From Carettochelys insculpta (Eukaryota > Chordata > Testudines > Carettochelyidae): DNA of 64,000 bases. Made by a program: the position numbers and the translations under genes. Shown piece after piece: positions 1 to 12,116 of this stretch (within the stretch, counting starts at the first letter, position 1; each line of letters starts with the position of its first letter). The DNA is taken from assembly GCF_033958435.1 (NCBI RefSeq), contig NC_134138.1:5282001-5346000 (forward strand), read 5' to 3'. Under the pieces are notes generated by a model. That model was given only the letters and a program-made list of their open reading frames with translations. It did no database searches and was not told where the DNA came from.

Positions 1-1202
1 AACCAGGTCCTCTACAGTCTGGGCTCCCATCCCACACACCCCCTTGCCGTAGTTCTGTGGCAGACGGGAGGCCAGGTCTGCACAGGTCTCCTCCGGCCCC
101 TTCTATGCCTCTTGGAACAACTTCTTGTACATCTCGGGGCTCAGCGTGAATTTATGCAGCAGGGCCTGTTTGTAGTGCTCAGGCTGCAGCCCCTCCAGCA
201 CCTCTGAGCCAGCCGGGGGTGAGCTTCTGGAGCCATTCCACTGAGGGTACCTGGTTCAACTTGCACGTTCACTCAAAGGAGGTAAGAAACCCATCCAGGT
301 CCCCCCCCATCCTTATGCTGGGCCAGCACGTGCATCTCTAAGTGACCCCCAGTCCCAGGCCTCCTGGCCCTCTCGCTGCTCACTGCCTCTGGGCTTCTCA
401 GCTCCCCCAAGGCCCGCTCATGCTGCCGCTCTCTCATCATAGAGCTCCTTCTCCTGGTCCTCCCATTCCTCCAGCCATACCTTGATCTCCAGCCGTGGCA
501 CATCTGCCGAGAGGGACCCCGCCCCGGGTGAACCCCTGCTAGAGGAGTGTGGCCCGGTGGCCACCGCATCGGTCTGGCAGAGTTCTGGCCCCCATGCTGC
601 CTGAGGGTGACGCTCACAGGGTATAACCAGCTACTCCATACCTGGACCACATCCAAGTCCCAGGACCGGTCATTCTCTTCCAACTGGGCAATCAGCTAGG
701 CCTTGGTTGCCTTTCCCACAGTCAGACCCTTCTCTCTGCACAGCCACACAAGGGCTGCCTTCAGGAGTTGGGTGTAATCCATCTCCCCACTGTTCCCTGG
801 GGTGCTGACTCGCCAGCCGACACTGCAGCACCCCATGACTCCCCAAAATTGCTTTGTTCTGCCTCCAGCACCCCAGCTCTTATACACCTCCATCCTTCTA
901 CTGCACCCCGTCACTTGCTGCTGGAAGCCCATCTGCAGGCGCAGTACATCCCACCGCTGTCACCAGCTGTGATCGGGTTCGGGGTCCCAAGCACTGTACC
1001 TCAACTGCAGCCAAGTGGCTCTTGCTCAGCAGGGAGAACGAGGGTTTTATTAGTTAACAGAGACACAGCGCAGCCCAGAGGTGTCAGTACAGCCGGCAGA
1101 GACATCCTGGGAAAGGGAGGCCTGAGGTGAGACCCCTAAGACAGGAAATTGGTTCCTCAACCATTGTTTCTCTCCTCCAGTCCATGTTAACTGCCTTCCA
1201 AC
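1..1202 (-). mobile_element. Ty3/gypsy remnant, left arm (gag start and 5' LTR end)
   Basis: Mirror copy of 48,487-49,688. On the minus strand it reads a truncated LTR ending at 968 with the terminal TGTGATC motif, a short leader, then the beginning of a gag-like frame (about 788-690) and further degraded gag sequence. The window boundary cuts the element, so its pol part, present on the right at 49,855-50,745, is not visible here. The LTR carries a polyadenylation signal near 1,048. Assignment rests on the better preserved right copy. Confidence 0.6.
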
Positions 1203-2110
1203 AACCCCCCCAACCACAACATCACCTCTGTTGCTTCCGCGTCTAAGCTCAACCCAAAGATTCTCAACTGGCTTTTATCCCTCCATATACTGGAGCTCTG
1301 AGCCATCATGCTGCTCCCACACATGGAGCTCAACGCCTCCTCCTTTTCCCCCCAGCCTGTCCTTCCTGAGCAGTTTATACCTTTCCATGACCGTGCTCCA
1401 GTTATGTGAGTCATCCCACCACGTCTCCGTTCTTCCAGTCACCTCATACTCCTTTGACTCTGCCAGGGCCTCTAATTTCTCCTGTTTGTTTCCCAGGCTT
1501 CTCGCATTCCTGTACAAACACCTGAGACAATTTGCTGATTGGCCGACTTTCTCCTTTCGAACGAGTGGTCGTCCTTTGTTATTCCTCCTTCCTTCCCCAC
1601 TTACCTCAGGGCTTGTGTCACCGTCCCCGAACAAAGCTGTTGGCTGTAAGGGGGAAGGTGTGGGCCCCAGGGGGCTCTGCTGGGGGCTGTGTACCTCATG
1701 GGGCTCTGCTGGGTGTCCTGGCAGGGAGGGACGCATCTGTCCTGCGTAGCTCTCTCCCCACCAGACCAACCAGCAGGGCCAGTCTGTTCTCTAGAGCACA
1801 AAGGGCTGCTGGATTTTCACAACTGTTTTCAAAGCAGCCAGCCAGCTTGGCCTTGAGAAGGCTGCGTATCAGAGAAAGCAGGTCCCACCTCTCCAACACC
1901 CTGGCACCCATGCCAGGAAACACAGAGAGTGGCCACAAGACCGAGAACAACATTTATGGGACCTTGTCCCCCCCAAGAGAGCACCATGAGCCAGCTCCAA
2001 TACTTTACAGAAAAGGCAAAACTCACATGTACAAATCCCCCAGCCCTCCTCTTGAGCCATTTCAAACCACAGAAAACAGCAATACCTGTAAAATGCTCAG
2101 TGGAGTCTGA
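1203..2110 (-). mobile_element. CR1 LINE 5' fragment, left arm (endonuclease start)
   Basis: The minus-strand frame at 1,275-1,769 contains a CR1 ORF2 N-terminal endonuclease segment, with the recognisable runs NARSLGNKQEKLEAL and ETWWDDSHNWS followed by a GGGVELHV stretch. These match the early endonuclease motifs of CR1 ORF2. Upstream on the minus strand (about 1,800-2,100) lies probable 5' leader sequence, which has a diverged relative at about 13,640-13,950. The fragment is cut at its 3' side by the gypsy LTR. Not functional. Confidence 0.7.
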
Positions 2111-2207
2111 TACTCACAGAGCTTAGAGCTAATAAACAAACCTCCATTGCAACTGCTTCTGAAAAGTAAAACAGGTTCCCGTACAGAACCAGACTCACCC
2201 ACACTTC

Positions 2208-2612
2208 GGCCGTGTCTACACGTGCCCCAAACTTCGAAATGGCCACGCAAATGGCCATTTTGAAGTTTACTAACGAAGCACTGAAATGCAAACGCAGCGC
2301 TTCGTTAGCGTGCGGGCGGCAGCGGCGCCTCCAAATTAACGTGCCTTGCAGCCCGCGGCGCGTCCCGACAGGGCTCCTGTCCGCAAGGACCCCGCCTGCT
2401 TCAAAGTCCCATTATTCGCATCAAGTTTGGAAAAGGAGCCCCAAGCCCCGCCTGGCCGCGCCGCGCGGCAGTAACGCACGTTAATTTCCAAGCACTGCTG
2501 AACCCCACACGCTAACGAGACACTTAACAGCCATTTCAGCGTTCAACTAATAAACCTCAAAATGACTGATCGCAGACACATTTTGCAGGTTGGGGCACGT
2601 GCAGACGTAGCC
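2208..2612. mobile_element. MITE family B, diverged copy B1 (left arm)
   Basis: About 405 bp opening with GGCCGTGTCTACACGTGCCC and closing with its approximate reverse complement. Internally it carries the family hallmarks: a GGCCATTT-type block next to CTTCGAA, a TTCGTTAG/CTAACGAA pair and GC-rich arms around a centre. More diverged from consensus than B2-B4, so older. It has a mirror partner at 47,077-47,481. Confidence 0.8.
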
Positions 2613-2689
2613 TTTTTTTTAATTATTGAAGTCTGGACACTAGTGATGCTTCTATTGCATTTATCAGTATCCAGACTTGTTTAGCTGTT

Positions 2690-3180
2690 CGGCAGCCTGG
2701 AGACAGGGCTCAATTCCTCAACACTCCAGCTCATGGCAACCAAAGATTCACTCAACTTGAGGCTGCGTGAATCAGGAATCGACCGTACATGGCTTGGCCA
2801 ACAGACGTTTTAGCATATAGGCGTCTTCCTCAGCCTGGGACAGAGTTTGAGGGTTGACTTGTTGATATGTGTGTGTAAGGAATGTGCCAGCAGGAGCTCA
2901 GGACTGGGAAAGGCTTTAGGGCCTGTGTGCTTCAGAGCTTATTTGCATGAAAATCTAAATAGATGCATATGTAATACGCTCTCAACAAAGTCTGATGGGA
3001 GCAGGTGAAGCTGTGAGGTTTCATCTCTTGTCATGAGCATGTTCTTGTAAAGTCACAATTTATGCTATGATGCATGTAAGAAATGTGGGTTCTCACCCAT
3101 GGTTGAAGTTGTTGTGGACTCTAGGGTAGTCACCGTTACTGGTAAAGATATGGGTTGCACAGGGATCCCTGGGGGGTGTC
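2690..3180. repeat. Unclassified interspersed repeat D, copy 1
   Basis: About 490 bp that recurs in the same orientation at 14,459-14,940 within the same arm, sharing runs such as CATGGCAACCAAAGATTCAC and TGTGCCAGCAGGAGCTCAGG. It is therefore a dispersed repeat that existed twice before the palindrome formed. No coding capacity or terminal structure was recognised. Confidence 0.7.
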
Positions 3181-3647
3181 CATCCTGCAAGCTTACGGAT
3201 ATACAGTAAGCTTTGCTAGTTTGTACTCTAGTAAAATAAAAACCACTCGGGGTGGTTGTTTGAGTTTTAACCATGTAGTTTCTTAGATATTAGTCTCTTA
3301 GGCACAGCTTTTTTGGGGAAAAAAAACCTGTGTAGTTTTAACTCCCTTTTTTTCTTTTTGGTTGTGAGTTTTTAAAATATGTGGGGTTTCTTCAGAAACC
3401 AGTTTTATTAAAACCAGCTGAAAAACTCAACTTACAAGAAAAAAAAAAAGGCAACACACATTTTAAAGGTTTCTTAGTAAGCTTCCAAGTGGCTAGTGCA
3501 CGTAATATTTGGTAGAAAAATTATGTGTGAACAAATAGCAAAAAGGCTGTCTGTTGTGTGTGGCTGACTGGGTTTGCTGTGCTAATGGGAACAGATCAGA
3601 GCTGCTTCAGGGTTATGGGCTGAGATTTGGGCTGTGGTGGGAATGTA
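3181..3647. other. AT-rich spacer without a gene
   Basis: No gene is visible. Contains A and T runs and matches right-arm sequence on both sides of the MITE A cluster (43,978-44,276 and 46,342-46,510), so it represents the uninterrupted site of that cluster. It ends at the deletion junction 3,647/3,648, where right-arm sequence of 41,260-43,978 is absent. Confidence 0.6.
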
Positions 3648-4230
3648 CCTATCTTGGGGTAGTTGGTTTCTGGGTATTCATCTAGCCCTGCTGATTTGTT
3701 CTTTTTTTTTTTTTATTTAACCTGGTGGGTAATTCAGGTTTATGAATGTTTGGTAGAGATCTTACAAAACAAAGCAGCCGAAATGCAGCACTTTAAAGAC
3801 TACCCAAAAGATTTATTCGGTGATGAGCTTTCGTGGGACAGACCCACTTCTTCGGATCAATGGTAGAGATCTTGTAGTTTTCAGCCTCTGTCACTAGGAT
3901 CAGAGTAGATGCGATAGTATCTCAGGGCTTGACTATAAACGATGGATTGTGTTGTGTGTGCAGGATGGAAGCTAGAAGCATGTAGGTAAGTCTAGCGATC
4001 AGTGGGTTTCCGGTAGGGTGTGGTACCGATCAGGCCATCCTTGATTTGTACTGTAGTGTCCAGGAAAGGTATCTCTTGTGTGGAGTGGTCAAGGCATAAG
4101 TTGATGGTGGGGTACAGATTGTTAGAGTCTCTGTGGAATTCTCCTAGAGTCTCTATACCAGGGGTCCAAATTAGAAAGACGTCATCCATGTTTGGTTAGT
4201 ACAGGAGGAGTCATAGGGGACGAGAGCATC
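3648..4230 (-). mobile_element. Penelope-like element fragment, left arm (RT part only)
   Basis: The minus-strand frame 3,992-4,189 gives a reverse transcriptase segment with MDDVFLIW, a DHSTQEIPFLDTTVQIKDG run and YRKPTDR, the pattern of Penelope-like reverse transcriptases. The GIY-YIG endonuclease half present in the other two copies is missing here because of the deletion at 3,647. A 97-bp SINE-like unit interrupts the element at 3,764-3,860. Not functional. Confidence 0.8.
3764..3860 (-). mobile_element. 97-bp SINE-like/PLE-tail unit inside the PLE, left arm
   Basis: Flanked by a perfect 13-bp direct repeat TGGTAGAGATCTT (3,751-3,763 and 3,861-3,873), a target-site duplication. On the minus strand it reads GAAGAAGTGGGTCTGTCCCA, then an AATAAATC stretch, then a T-rich end. 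The same insertion at the same site is in the other two PLE copies. Confidence 0.85.
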
Positions 4231-4270
4231 TTTGGGAGAGGCAGTGACACTGCTGTGCTCCCAGGAGTGG

Positions 4271-5760
4271 CTCCCTTTCCCAGCAGAAAATGAAACACAA
4301 TCAACACAGGTAGGACTTGAATCCACAACTCTGCAATCCTCCATTAGGCTACTGGGTCTGGCTGTAGATTACAGGCTTTTTGCTTCTGAGTGTGATGAAG
4401 GCTACTGAGCTGCCGCCCCTAAATTTTCTGCCAGTGCGGGGGTCAGGAAGGAATTTCTCACTTCCAGACGTTGGCAGCCAAGTGCCTGATTAGGCTCAAG
4501 TGGGACCTTTCTTAGAAGCAGCTGGTGTTTGCCACTGGCCCAGAAAGGCTCCCACCAACCATCCCATGCTTGGAAAGCAAATCCCTGCAAGGGAAAGGAC
4601 TAGAGTGTGTTGGCAGGTGAAATAGGACGGGGTTTCTGGGCACAGCAAGAGAACGCAATCCAGGGAAACTTTGCTCAAAATCCAGGCTGCTTACAGCCTC
4701 AGGCTGCGATTTCCTTCTCACTAAGGCAAATCCAACCAGCCACCACAGCACCTCTGCCACCCCACTGGCCAGCCAGAGCCACATCAGCAAACCCCCAGAC
4801 TTCCCAGCTGCTCTACCAGCCCAGACCAACAACCCCCAAATTAAGGTGAGAGGCTCTTAAGCCTATTTCACCAAACTCCACACAGATTGTTTCAGGTCCC
4901 AAAGGGCCCAGCCCCAGCCCCTGGTCAATATATACTTGGGTTTTACCCAACACAACACGCTCAGCAATTCTTTAGATCCAATATCTAAAGATTTATTAAC
5001 AAAAAAGAAAGAACAGGGTTAGAGAGAAGAATTGTTAAAGTAAAACTTTACATGCTTCAGTCATAACTTCCGACGCAGCCAGCGATGTTATTTGCTGATT
5101 CTTGAAAGTCTCTGAAAGTTCATTTCATGTTACATAGATGCAGTCATTGGAGCATCGTAGGTCCGGCCCGCTGGAGTCCACATGCTGGACCATGGCCCCT
5201 TGGAGACCACAAGACAAAAGATCCAATATGGACACTGCTAAATCCACCTCATCCTGCTGAGGGATGGGCCCCCAGTCCAGACAGGCTTAACTCATGAAGA
5301 CTGAGGAACCAAGAAAGTCCCTGCCAGGGCCCATCTCACAGCTTTTCATACGCGGAGGGACAATTCTATTCTGCTCCATGGGCCTTGGCCCACCACCTGA
5401 GCCGGTGGGTCACTGTGCCGAGTTCCCATTCGTTGCAGGCCCAGCAGGAAACCCACCGTCACAAAGTGAGCTTTGGCCATCTGGGCCTCTGCTCAGTCTA
5501 TTCTCCTGGCTGGGGTGGAGCCCCACCTCCCTCTGTGAACCTCAGCACTGAAGCATTTCTCACACAGCTGCAGAGCTAAATGTCTATAACTCTGCCTACG
5601 TCCATGCTACAGACACACAAGTAGCACATATAGCTTCAGGGCATCAGCAGCTTTCATTCGACACCTCACATACCCCCTCCCCGCCCGAGGAACAACATTT
5701 GGGGCCAATAGCCACCCTGGGAATTCAAATAGCTTCCAGACCCCACACAAAAGTTCAGCC
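4271..5760 (-). repeat. Unclassified LTR-like repeat E, left arm
   Basis: Present three times (here, about 24,316-25,790, and plus strand about 39,215-40,640). On its sense strand it holds an AATAAATC polyadenylation-like signal near 4,990 after a T-rich stretch, and an edge reading TGTGAGGTGTCGAATG. These hint at an LTR retroelement, but no second LTR, TATA box or coding domain could be fixed. Class unproven. Confidence 0.4.
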
Positions 5761-8700
5761 AGATGACAGCATGGCCTATCTCTAACCCTCTGGTTCTCCG
5801 CCTAGCGCCGTGGGGCGGCCATCCACGTCACTGCAGCATGCAGGGCAGCAAACAGGATCAGGGCACCAGGGCTGTATGGTAGCCAACTGACAGTACTGCA
5901 GGTGGCCCAGACAGAGACACACGCCTCAAGGAGCGCGCTGGGGAGTGGGGCAAACTGGCGAGAAGGAGATCCCGGCCTGGGGCTGTGAGGGGCCTGCACT
6001 TTAAGCAAAGGTGCCCTGGAGTGATTTCTCCAGCCGTGCCCAGAACCTCCCGGCCGTTATGCCACTAGCATTGGCTCTGGGTCACTCCTGCAGGGACTCG
6101 GTGGGCTGTCGGGCTAGCACGGTTCGGGCTTGGTGGCCGAGCTGGAGTTCAGGAGTGACGCAATGGGCCCTTGGGGTGAAAAGTCGTGGGCTGGGGGAGT
6201 AACGTAGCGGGGCCCTGAGGCGCGGTGGGGGTATTTCACGGGCTCCGCGACAGGCGTGCGCATTCCATGTTCCAGCCAGTGTGTATCATGGACCTTGCAG
6301 GGCCTGGCCTGTTGCAGCTGTCCACTTGGAGCATTAGCCCTGTTGTCCACTTGCAGCACTAGCGCTGTAGGTCAGGCTGGAGCTGCGGCTGTGGTTAGCT
6401 CCATGTTCATAGCCGGATCTCAGTTTGACTCCCACATGCCCCAGTCTCAGGGCTTTGCTGCCCCTGCTGGGCTAAGCCCAGCCAGGTGATTTGTGGGGGC
6501 CATGTTCTGAGATCGCTGGCCTGGGTAAGAAATTGGCCAAAATTCCCTGGAAACCAGAGGTGCTCACTCCAGAACCTGCAGCCCTGGTCTGGAGTAACCA
6601 GGGGGGAATTCCAGCCTGCCCCGTAGTGCCTATCCAGGCAGTGCCGATGAGGCCCCACGTAACTGTACCCTCCTGGCTACTGGAGGCTGGGGTGGACGCC
6701 CTGCTGCAGAGGCTAATTCCGTCTGGACCATCTCCCAGTTCCACCGTGAGCAGACCCCATCCCCTCTCCTTTCCCAGTCTCTGTGTAGCCGAGTCCTGCT
6801 TCTTCTGAGTCTGGGTGCCTGAGATCAGCTAGGAGGGCAGGGCAGGGCAGGGCAGGGCAGCCACCTCCAGTGCCACGCTGGAAGAGCAGCGAGTGCACCA
6901 GACCAAGAGTCAGCTCCCAGCCAGGTTTATGAGCCTCCTTTCGGTCCCAAGGGAGAGTGCAGATGTCAGCTCATTTCCTAACAGCAGCTGAGGACAGTGG
7001 GCAAAGGGCAGCCAGGCAGGTGGCACTGGCAGGGTGAGCTGGGCAGGCAGAGAACCTTGTGTTTGGAGGAGGCTGTGGGCTCCCGTTGCTCTTAGTAGTA
7101 GCGGGGGGAGCACGGGGGGGGCACACTCCAGGCCCCGGGTCTTGGGTCGGTTTTTGGGGAGCAGGTAACCCCGACCTGCCATGGAGCCCAGGGCTCCCAC
7201 AGGCTGTCCCGCTGCTTGGGGCCGCCTTGCAGAGCAGGAGGAAGGATCTCATTTCCCGGAGAGGCAGCGCCGGGGCAGAGCATGCCCAGGACTCCCTCGG
7301 GGGATGTACATCTCCCGCCCCGGCGACGCACACGGGCCAATCTGCGGTGAGCTGTCAGCCAGCCCAGCCAGGCAGGCACCTTGTGCCGCTGCAGGTGACG
7401 GGCCCATCTCGTGTGCACAGGTCCGGAATGAGCAGGGGCAGTATTACCAGCGCTGCCTCTGGCAGCCCAGATGCCAGGGTGATGGGCCCCTCCCAGCATG
7501 GCTGGCCCTGTCAGGCAGTATGGCGCTTAGCCCCACCCTCCGACACAGTCCTTTCGCCCCCCCAGGTGAAGAGAGGAAGGTTGCGTGGCCAGGTCAGGCA
7601 TCTCTGGGTGGACGAGGGAGAGCGGCTGGGCTGAGCTGGAGCTGGGATGCAGGAAGTGTCCTGAAGGTGCGCTGGTGTGGCTGGTGTCCCGTCCCAGCCC
7701 CAGCCCGAGCCCCAGCCCCAGGGGAGGAGGATGCACTGCAGAGCAGCCTGGGAGCACGAGCCGCTGCCAGCGGGGTTTGGTTCTGGCTCTGCCTCCTGTC
7801 GGCAGGGGTGGGTGGCCATAGGGGAGGGCAGCCCAAAGAGAGGCAGCCAGCACCGGGTTCTGCCCCAGGGGCTGGGGGCAGGAGCCTGAGGTGCAAACTG
7901 TGCAAAGCTCCATCACTGACATGCAGATGGGAATCGCTGCAATCAACAGTCGGGAGGGAGCCAGGAGTCCCAGGAGTGAGGGGCTGGGGTGCAGCCTGTG
8001 CAGTGCAGGATTACACTGCCGGCGCCGTGCACTGCCCTGGGCCGGGCTTTGCGCTGGCTCAGCCATGCAGAATAGTAGGCAAGGCGACCAGCGGTGCCTG
8101 GGGCAGAGGGGCTGGCAGCAGTCACCTGTCTGGCCTGGCCCCTCCGGCTCAGGTGGGCCCATGTGTGCCCAGCCCCTCCAGTGCCATCACCCAAGGCTGC
8201 GCGCAGGCTCATGGGCCTATCAAAGACTGAGCGAGTCCAGCTCTGGGCTCTCACATGGGCTGGGGCAGTGTCTTGTTCTCAGTAGTGCTGGGGGTTATCT
8301 CTTGAGGGGGCCTAGTAACTCTTAGCTGGAGGGTTAATAGGTGGCCTTGTCCAGGGCAGAGAACAGGCCTCCTCTGGCTTTGCCTTCCCCCCAGGACTGC
8401 AGAGCTGTCCACGGGTCGCTTCCCTTGGAACGCACATCAAGTCCTTGGGCTCAACGATCTGTTCCACCGGGTCGTTAGCCACGGGCCCGGCTACACTTCA
8501 GGCACTGCGTCCGCACAGATGTGGCTGCTCTGTGCGAACAGGGAGACGGTCTCCCGCCAGCGTAGTTAATCCGCTTCCCAGAGAGGTGCTCACTGTGTCA
8601 GAGGGAGGGGTTCGTCTGCCTGCACGGGGGTGAAGGTTGTAGCTGTGTCACTCCAGAGCAAGCAAACGGGAGCAGACTCAACCCGGGACTCTCCGAGCAC

Positions 8701-9448
8701 CTTGCCCAGACCTGAAGACAAGCTCCAGGTGGCTCGAAAGTGCCTCCCTCTCCCCAAGGGACCTTGGTCCCCAGCGGGGCCTTGCCTGGCTGTTTGGGGA
8801 CACTCAGCCTCCCGAGTTAGACCCTGCGCATGTGGACGAGGCCTACCAGCCAGGCAGTCCTGCTCCCCAGGAGCCCTGTGTCCAGCTGGGGCAGATCTCA
8901 GGGGCTGCAGAGGAAGCTGGGAGAAGCCAGCCAAACTCCCTTGTTGTCACAGCAGGTGCCTGGCTGGAGCCCTGGACCGGGAACACCAGGACTCGTGAGC
9001 CAGCTGCAAATGTTATACGCAGGGAAGGTGATGCAGGCAGGCCAGTGTTCCCCAGGACCTAGGGAGGATGTACCTGACATAGGGGAGTCACAGATTCACA
9101 GCCGGAAGACACCCCTACGGCGACCTTGCCTGCACTGACCCCCTCCACCAGGCTGTCATTCCACTAGAAATTGGTATGACAGGTTCCCCCAGGATACCAG
9201 TGAGCCCCTGACCTACCAGCCAGGGCTCCCTCAACACAGTCCTGCTGCAACCAGACACCAGCCTACCAAGGCTTCACATAGAAGTGGAGGACACACCTAC
9301 CACGTTATTTACAGACTTCTGTGATGAGGGCTGCACAGGAAGGCTGCAGCTGAGGCCTTGCCCAGCATCCCAAGAGCACACCTCCCTCTGGTGCGTAAGC
9401 CCACGTTATACCCGCCCTGTGCGGCACAGGGAACAGCCCAGCAGAAGC
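5761..9448. other. GC-rich stretch, no gene recognised (left arm)
   Basis: About 3.7 kb with long open frames in several frames on both strands, as expected from GC-rich sequence. None shows a recognisable domain, and the longest (7,181-8,230) is not preserved intact in the middle copy. Contains a short GGGCA array (about 6,837-6,860) and a CAGCCC-rich array (about 7,690-7,725). Mirrored at 35,473-39,200. A decayed retroelement interior or fragments of a host gene cannot be excluded. Confidence 0.5.
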
Positions 9449-11346
9449 CCACAGAATCATGGCAGTGGAAGGGACCTCGAGAGAGTATGAGAGGTCAACA
9501 AGTCCAGTCCTCTGCATTTATGACTCTCCCAGGCCAGGGTTTGTCTGCCCTGAAAAACCTCCAGCGGTGGAGATTCCACAGCCTCCCCAGGCAATTAATT
9601 CCAGTGTTTGCCCAACCTGAGGGTTGGGAGGTTTTTCCTCAGGTCCAGCCTACCCCTCCCTTGCTGCAGTTTAAGCCCATTGCCTCTTGTTCTATCCTCA
9701 GAGGTAAAGGAGAATAACGTATCTCCTGGTAACAACCTTTCAGGTACTTGAAAGTTCCAATTGTCCCCCCCCGCCCAAGTCTTCTCTTTTCTAACTAAGA
9801 CAACCCCAGTTCTTTCAATCCTCCCTCACAGGCCATGTTCTCTCGCACTTTCTCCATTTGCCTTGCTCTTCTCTGGACCTTCTCCAATGTGTCCACATCT
9901 TCCCTGAAATGTGAGGCTCAGAACTGGAGACAATAGTCCAGCTGAGACCTAAGCTTCACAGAGTAGAGCAGAAGAATGAGTTGTCGGGTCTTGCGTGCTC
10001 CGATGAACGCACCCCAGAATGACGTGCCAGGGTTTTCTTATCACACTGTTGACTTATAGTCAGCTTGTGGCCCACTCTGACTCCCAGATCCTTTCTGCCG
10101 TGCTCCTTCGTAGGCATCTCCCATTTTGTAAGCGTGAAACAAACTGTTACTCCCTGGCTACGTCTACACGTGCAGCCAACATCGAAATAGCTTATTTCGA
10201 TGTTGCGACATCGAAATAGTCTATTTCGATGAATAACGTCTACACGTCCTCCAGGGCCGGCAACGTCGATGTTCAACTTCGAAGTTGCTCAGCCCAACAT
10301 CGAAATAGGCGCAGCGAGGGAACGTCTACACGTCAAAGTAGCACACATCGAAATAGGGATGCCAGGCACAGCTGCAGACAGGGTCACAGGGCGGACTCAA
10401 CAGCCAGCCGCTCCCTTAAAGGGCCCCTCCCAGACACAGTTGCACTAAACAACACAAGATACACAGAGCTGACAACTGGTTGCAGACCCTGTGCCTGCAG
10501 CATAGATCCCCAGCTGCTGCAGAAGCAGCCAGAAGCCCTGGGCTAAGGGCTGCTGCCCACGGTGACCATAGAGCCCCGCAGGGGCTGGAGAGAGAGCATC
10601 TCTCAACCCCCCAGCTGATGGCCGCCATGGAGGACCCAGCAATTTCGACGTTGCGGGACGCGGATCGTCTACACGGTCCCTACTTCGACGTTGAACATCG
10701 AAGTAGGGCGCTATTCCTATCTCCTCATGAGGTTAGCGACTTCGACGTCTCGCCGCCTAACGTCGAAGTTAACTTCGAAATAGCGCCCGACGCGTGTAGA
10801 CGCGATGGGCGCTATTTCGAAGTTGGTGCCGCTACTTCGAAGTAGCGTGCACATGTAGACGCAGCTTCTAAGTGCAGTACTTTGCATTCGTCCTCGTGGA
10901 ATTTCATCCTATTTATCTCAGGTGCCTTTTTCCAGTTTGTCTAGCTACTGCTTTCCCCTTATCCACAAGGCGTGTGAGTCTAATCGAAGAAAGCTATCAG
11001 GTTGGTTTGACAGTATTTGTTCCTGGCAAATCCATGCTGACTGTTACTGATCAACTTATTATCTTCCAGATGTTTGTAAATGGATTTCTTAATTACTTGC
11101 TCCATTATCTTCCCTGGCACAGCAGTTAAGCTGGCTGGTCTGTGAGTTCCTGGACAGTCCTTATTTCCCTGTTTATACTTGGGTGCTGTATTTGCCTTTT
11201 GCCTTCCTCTGGAATCTCTCCTGTCTTGCAGGACTTTTCAAAGGTGATGGCTAAAGGCTCAGATACCTCCTTGGGCAGCTCCTGGAGTACTCCAGAGTCC
11301 ATTGCTTCAGCCCCTGGTGCCTTGAAGACAGCTAAGTTATCCTAAC
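9449..11346 (-). mobile_element. CR1 LINE copy A, left arm (interrupted by MITE A1)
   Basis: On the minus strand the order is a CR1 reverse-transcriptase segment (about 11,346-10,990; the mirror copy reads SLTAVPGKIMEQVIKKSIYK and a SNSQHGFARN motif), an internal deletion, the HKLTISQQCD segment, and the CR1 C-terminal/3' region ending near 9,449. MITE A1 sits at 10,156-10,866. The element is frameshifted, deleted and non-functional. The mirror copy is on the plus strand at 33,600-35,472. Confidence 0.85.
10156..10866. mobile_element. MITE family A, copy A1 (in CR1, left arm)
   Basis: 711 bp with ends GGCTACGTCTACACGTGCA and, on the other strand, AGCTGCGTCTACATGTGCA. Six GTCTACACG-like motifs are spaced along it (about 10,162, 10,228, 10,324, 10,667, 10,792, 10,853). 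Many TTCGAA/ATCGAAAT palindromes fill the outer parts; the middle is ordinary GC-rich sequence with an open frame of about 105 codons. The mirror insertion A4 has a clean AGG target duplication; here one side has mutated. Confidence 0.9.
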
Positions 11347-11397
11347 TCAGTTTTTTCCATTAGGACTTCTGGACCGACCTCCTTCTCGCTGGCACTA

Positions 11398-11718
11398 CAG
11401 AATCCCAGAATCCCAGAATCCCAGGGCTGGAAGGGACCTCAGGAGGTCATCTAGTCCAGCCCCCTGCTTCAAGCAGGATCAACCCCCACTAAGTCATCCC
11501 AGCCATGACCTTGTCCAGTTGGGACTTAAAAACCTCAAGGGATGGAGAATCCACCACCTCTCTAGGCAACGCATTCCAGTGCTTCACCACCCTCCTGGGG
11601 AAGTAGTTTTTCCTAATATCCAACCTACACCTCCCCCTCTTGAACTTCAGACCATTGCTCCTTGTTCTGCCATCTGACACCACAGAGAACAGTTTCTCAC
11701 CCTCCTCTTTAGAGCTCC
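11398..11718 (-). mobile_element. CR1 LINE copy B 3' end, left arm
   Basis: A second CR1 with its C-terminal ORF2 codons on the minus strand (RNYFPRR-like segment, WNALPREVVDSPSLEVF and a KVMAGMT end at 11,489), its 3' UTR, and the diagnostic 8-bp terminal array (ATTCTGGG units) at about 11,398-11,430. It is cut at 11,718 by the gypsy LTR, which inserted into it. Confidence 0.9.
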
Positions 11719-12116
11719 TGTGATGGGGTTCAGGGTCCCCCAAGCTCTGCATCCCGTCCGCAGGCAGGAGTGACTCTCACTCAGCAGGAGAACAGCGGGT
11801 TTATTAGCCGACAGGACACAGCGTCGTACAGAGGAGTCAGTACAGCCGGCAGAGACAGCCAGTCCGATCCATGTTGGGGAGAGGAGGCCCCGAGGGGCCC
11901 TCAGAGCTGGGGCCTTGCCCCCTCCTTGGTCTTGCTCCCTCCCAGCCCCGACTCACTGCTTCCAACTCCCAGTTCGAATTCAAACCCCTCAGGCTCCATC
12001 TCCTCCTTTGTCTCCAGTACAAGGGTGTTACCTGGTCATCAAGGTTACCCTCAGCGGGAGGCCCACATGCTCTGTGAGCCACTCACATACACACAGCTAT
12101 CCCCCACTCCATCACA
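11719..12116 (-). mobile_element. Gypsy-type LTR, left arm
   Basis: 398-bp LTR on the minus strand with TGTGATGG...CCATCACA ends. It contains an AATAAACC polyadenylation signal near 11,798 and a purine-rich tract (GAAGGGGGCAGAGA) abutting its 5' end at about 12,117-12,131. That tract makes it a 3' LTR. Family members lie at 27,509-27,897 and 32,859-33,256, and the gypsy LTR at 50,825-51,208 is related. Confidence 0.85.

Noticed and set aside
10229..10546. Recurrent 105-codon frame seen in several places
   Set aside because: It is part of MITE family A and recurs only because the element does; no domain and no start context.
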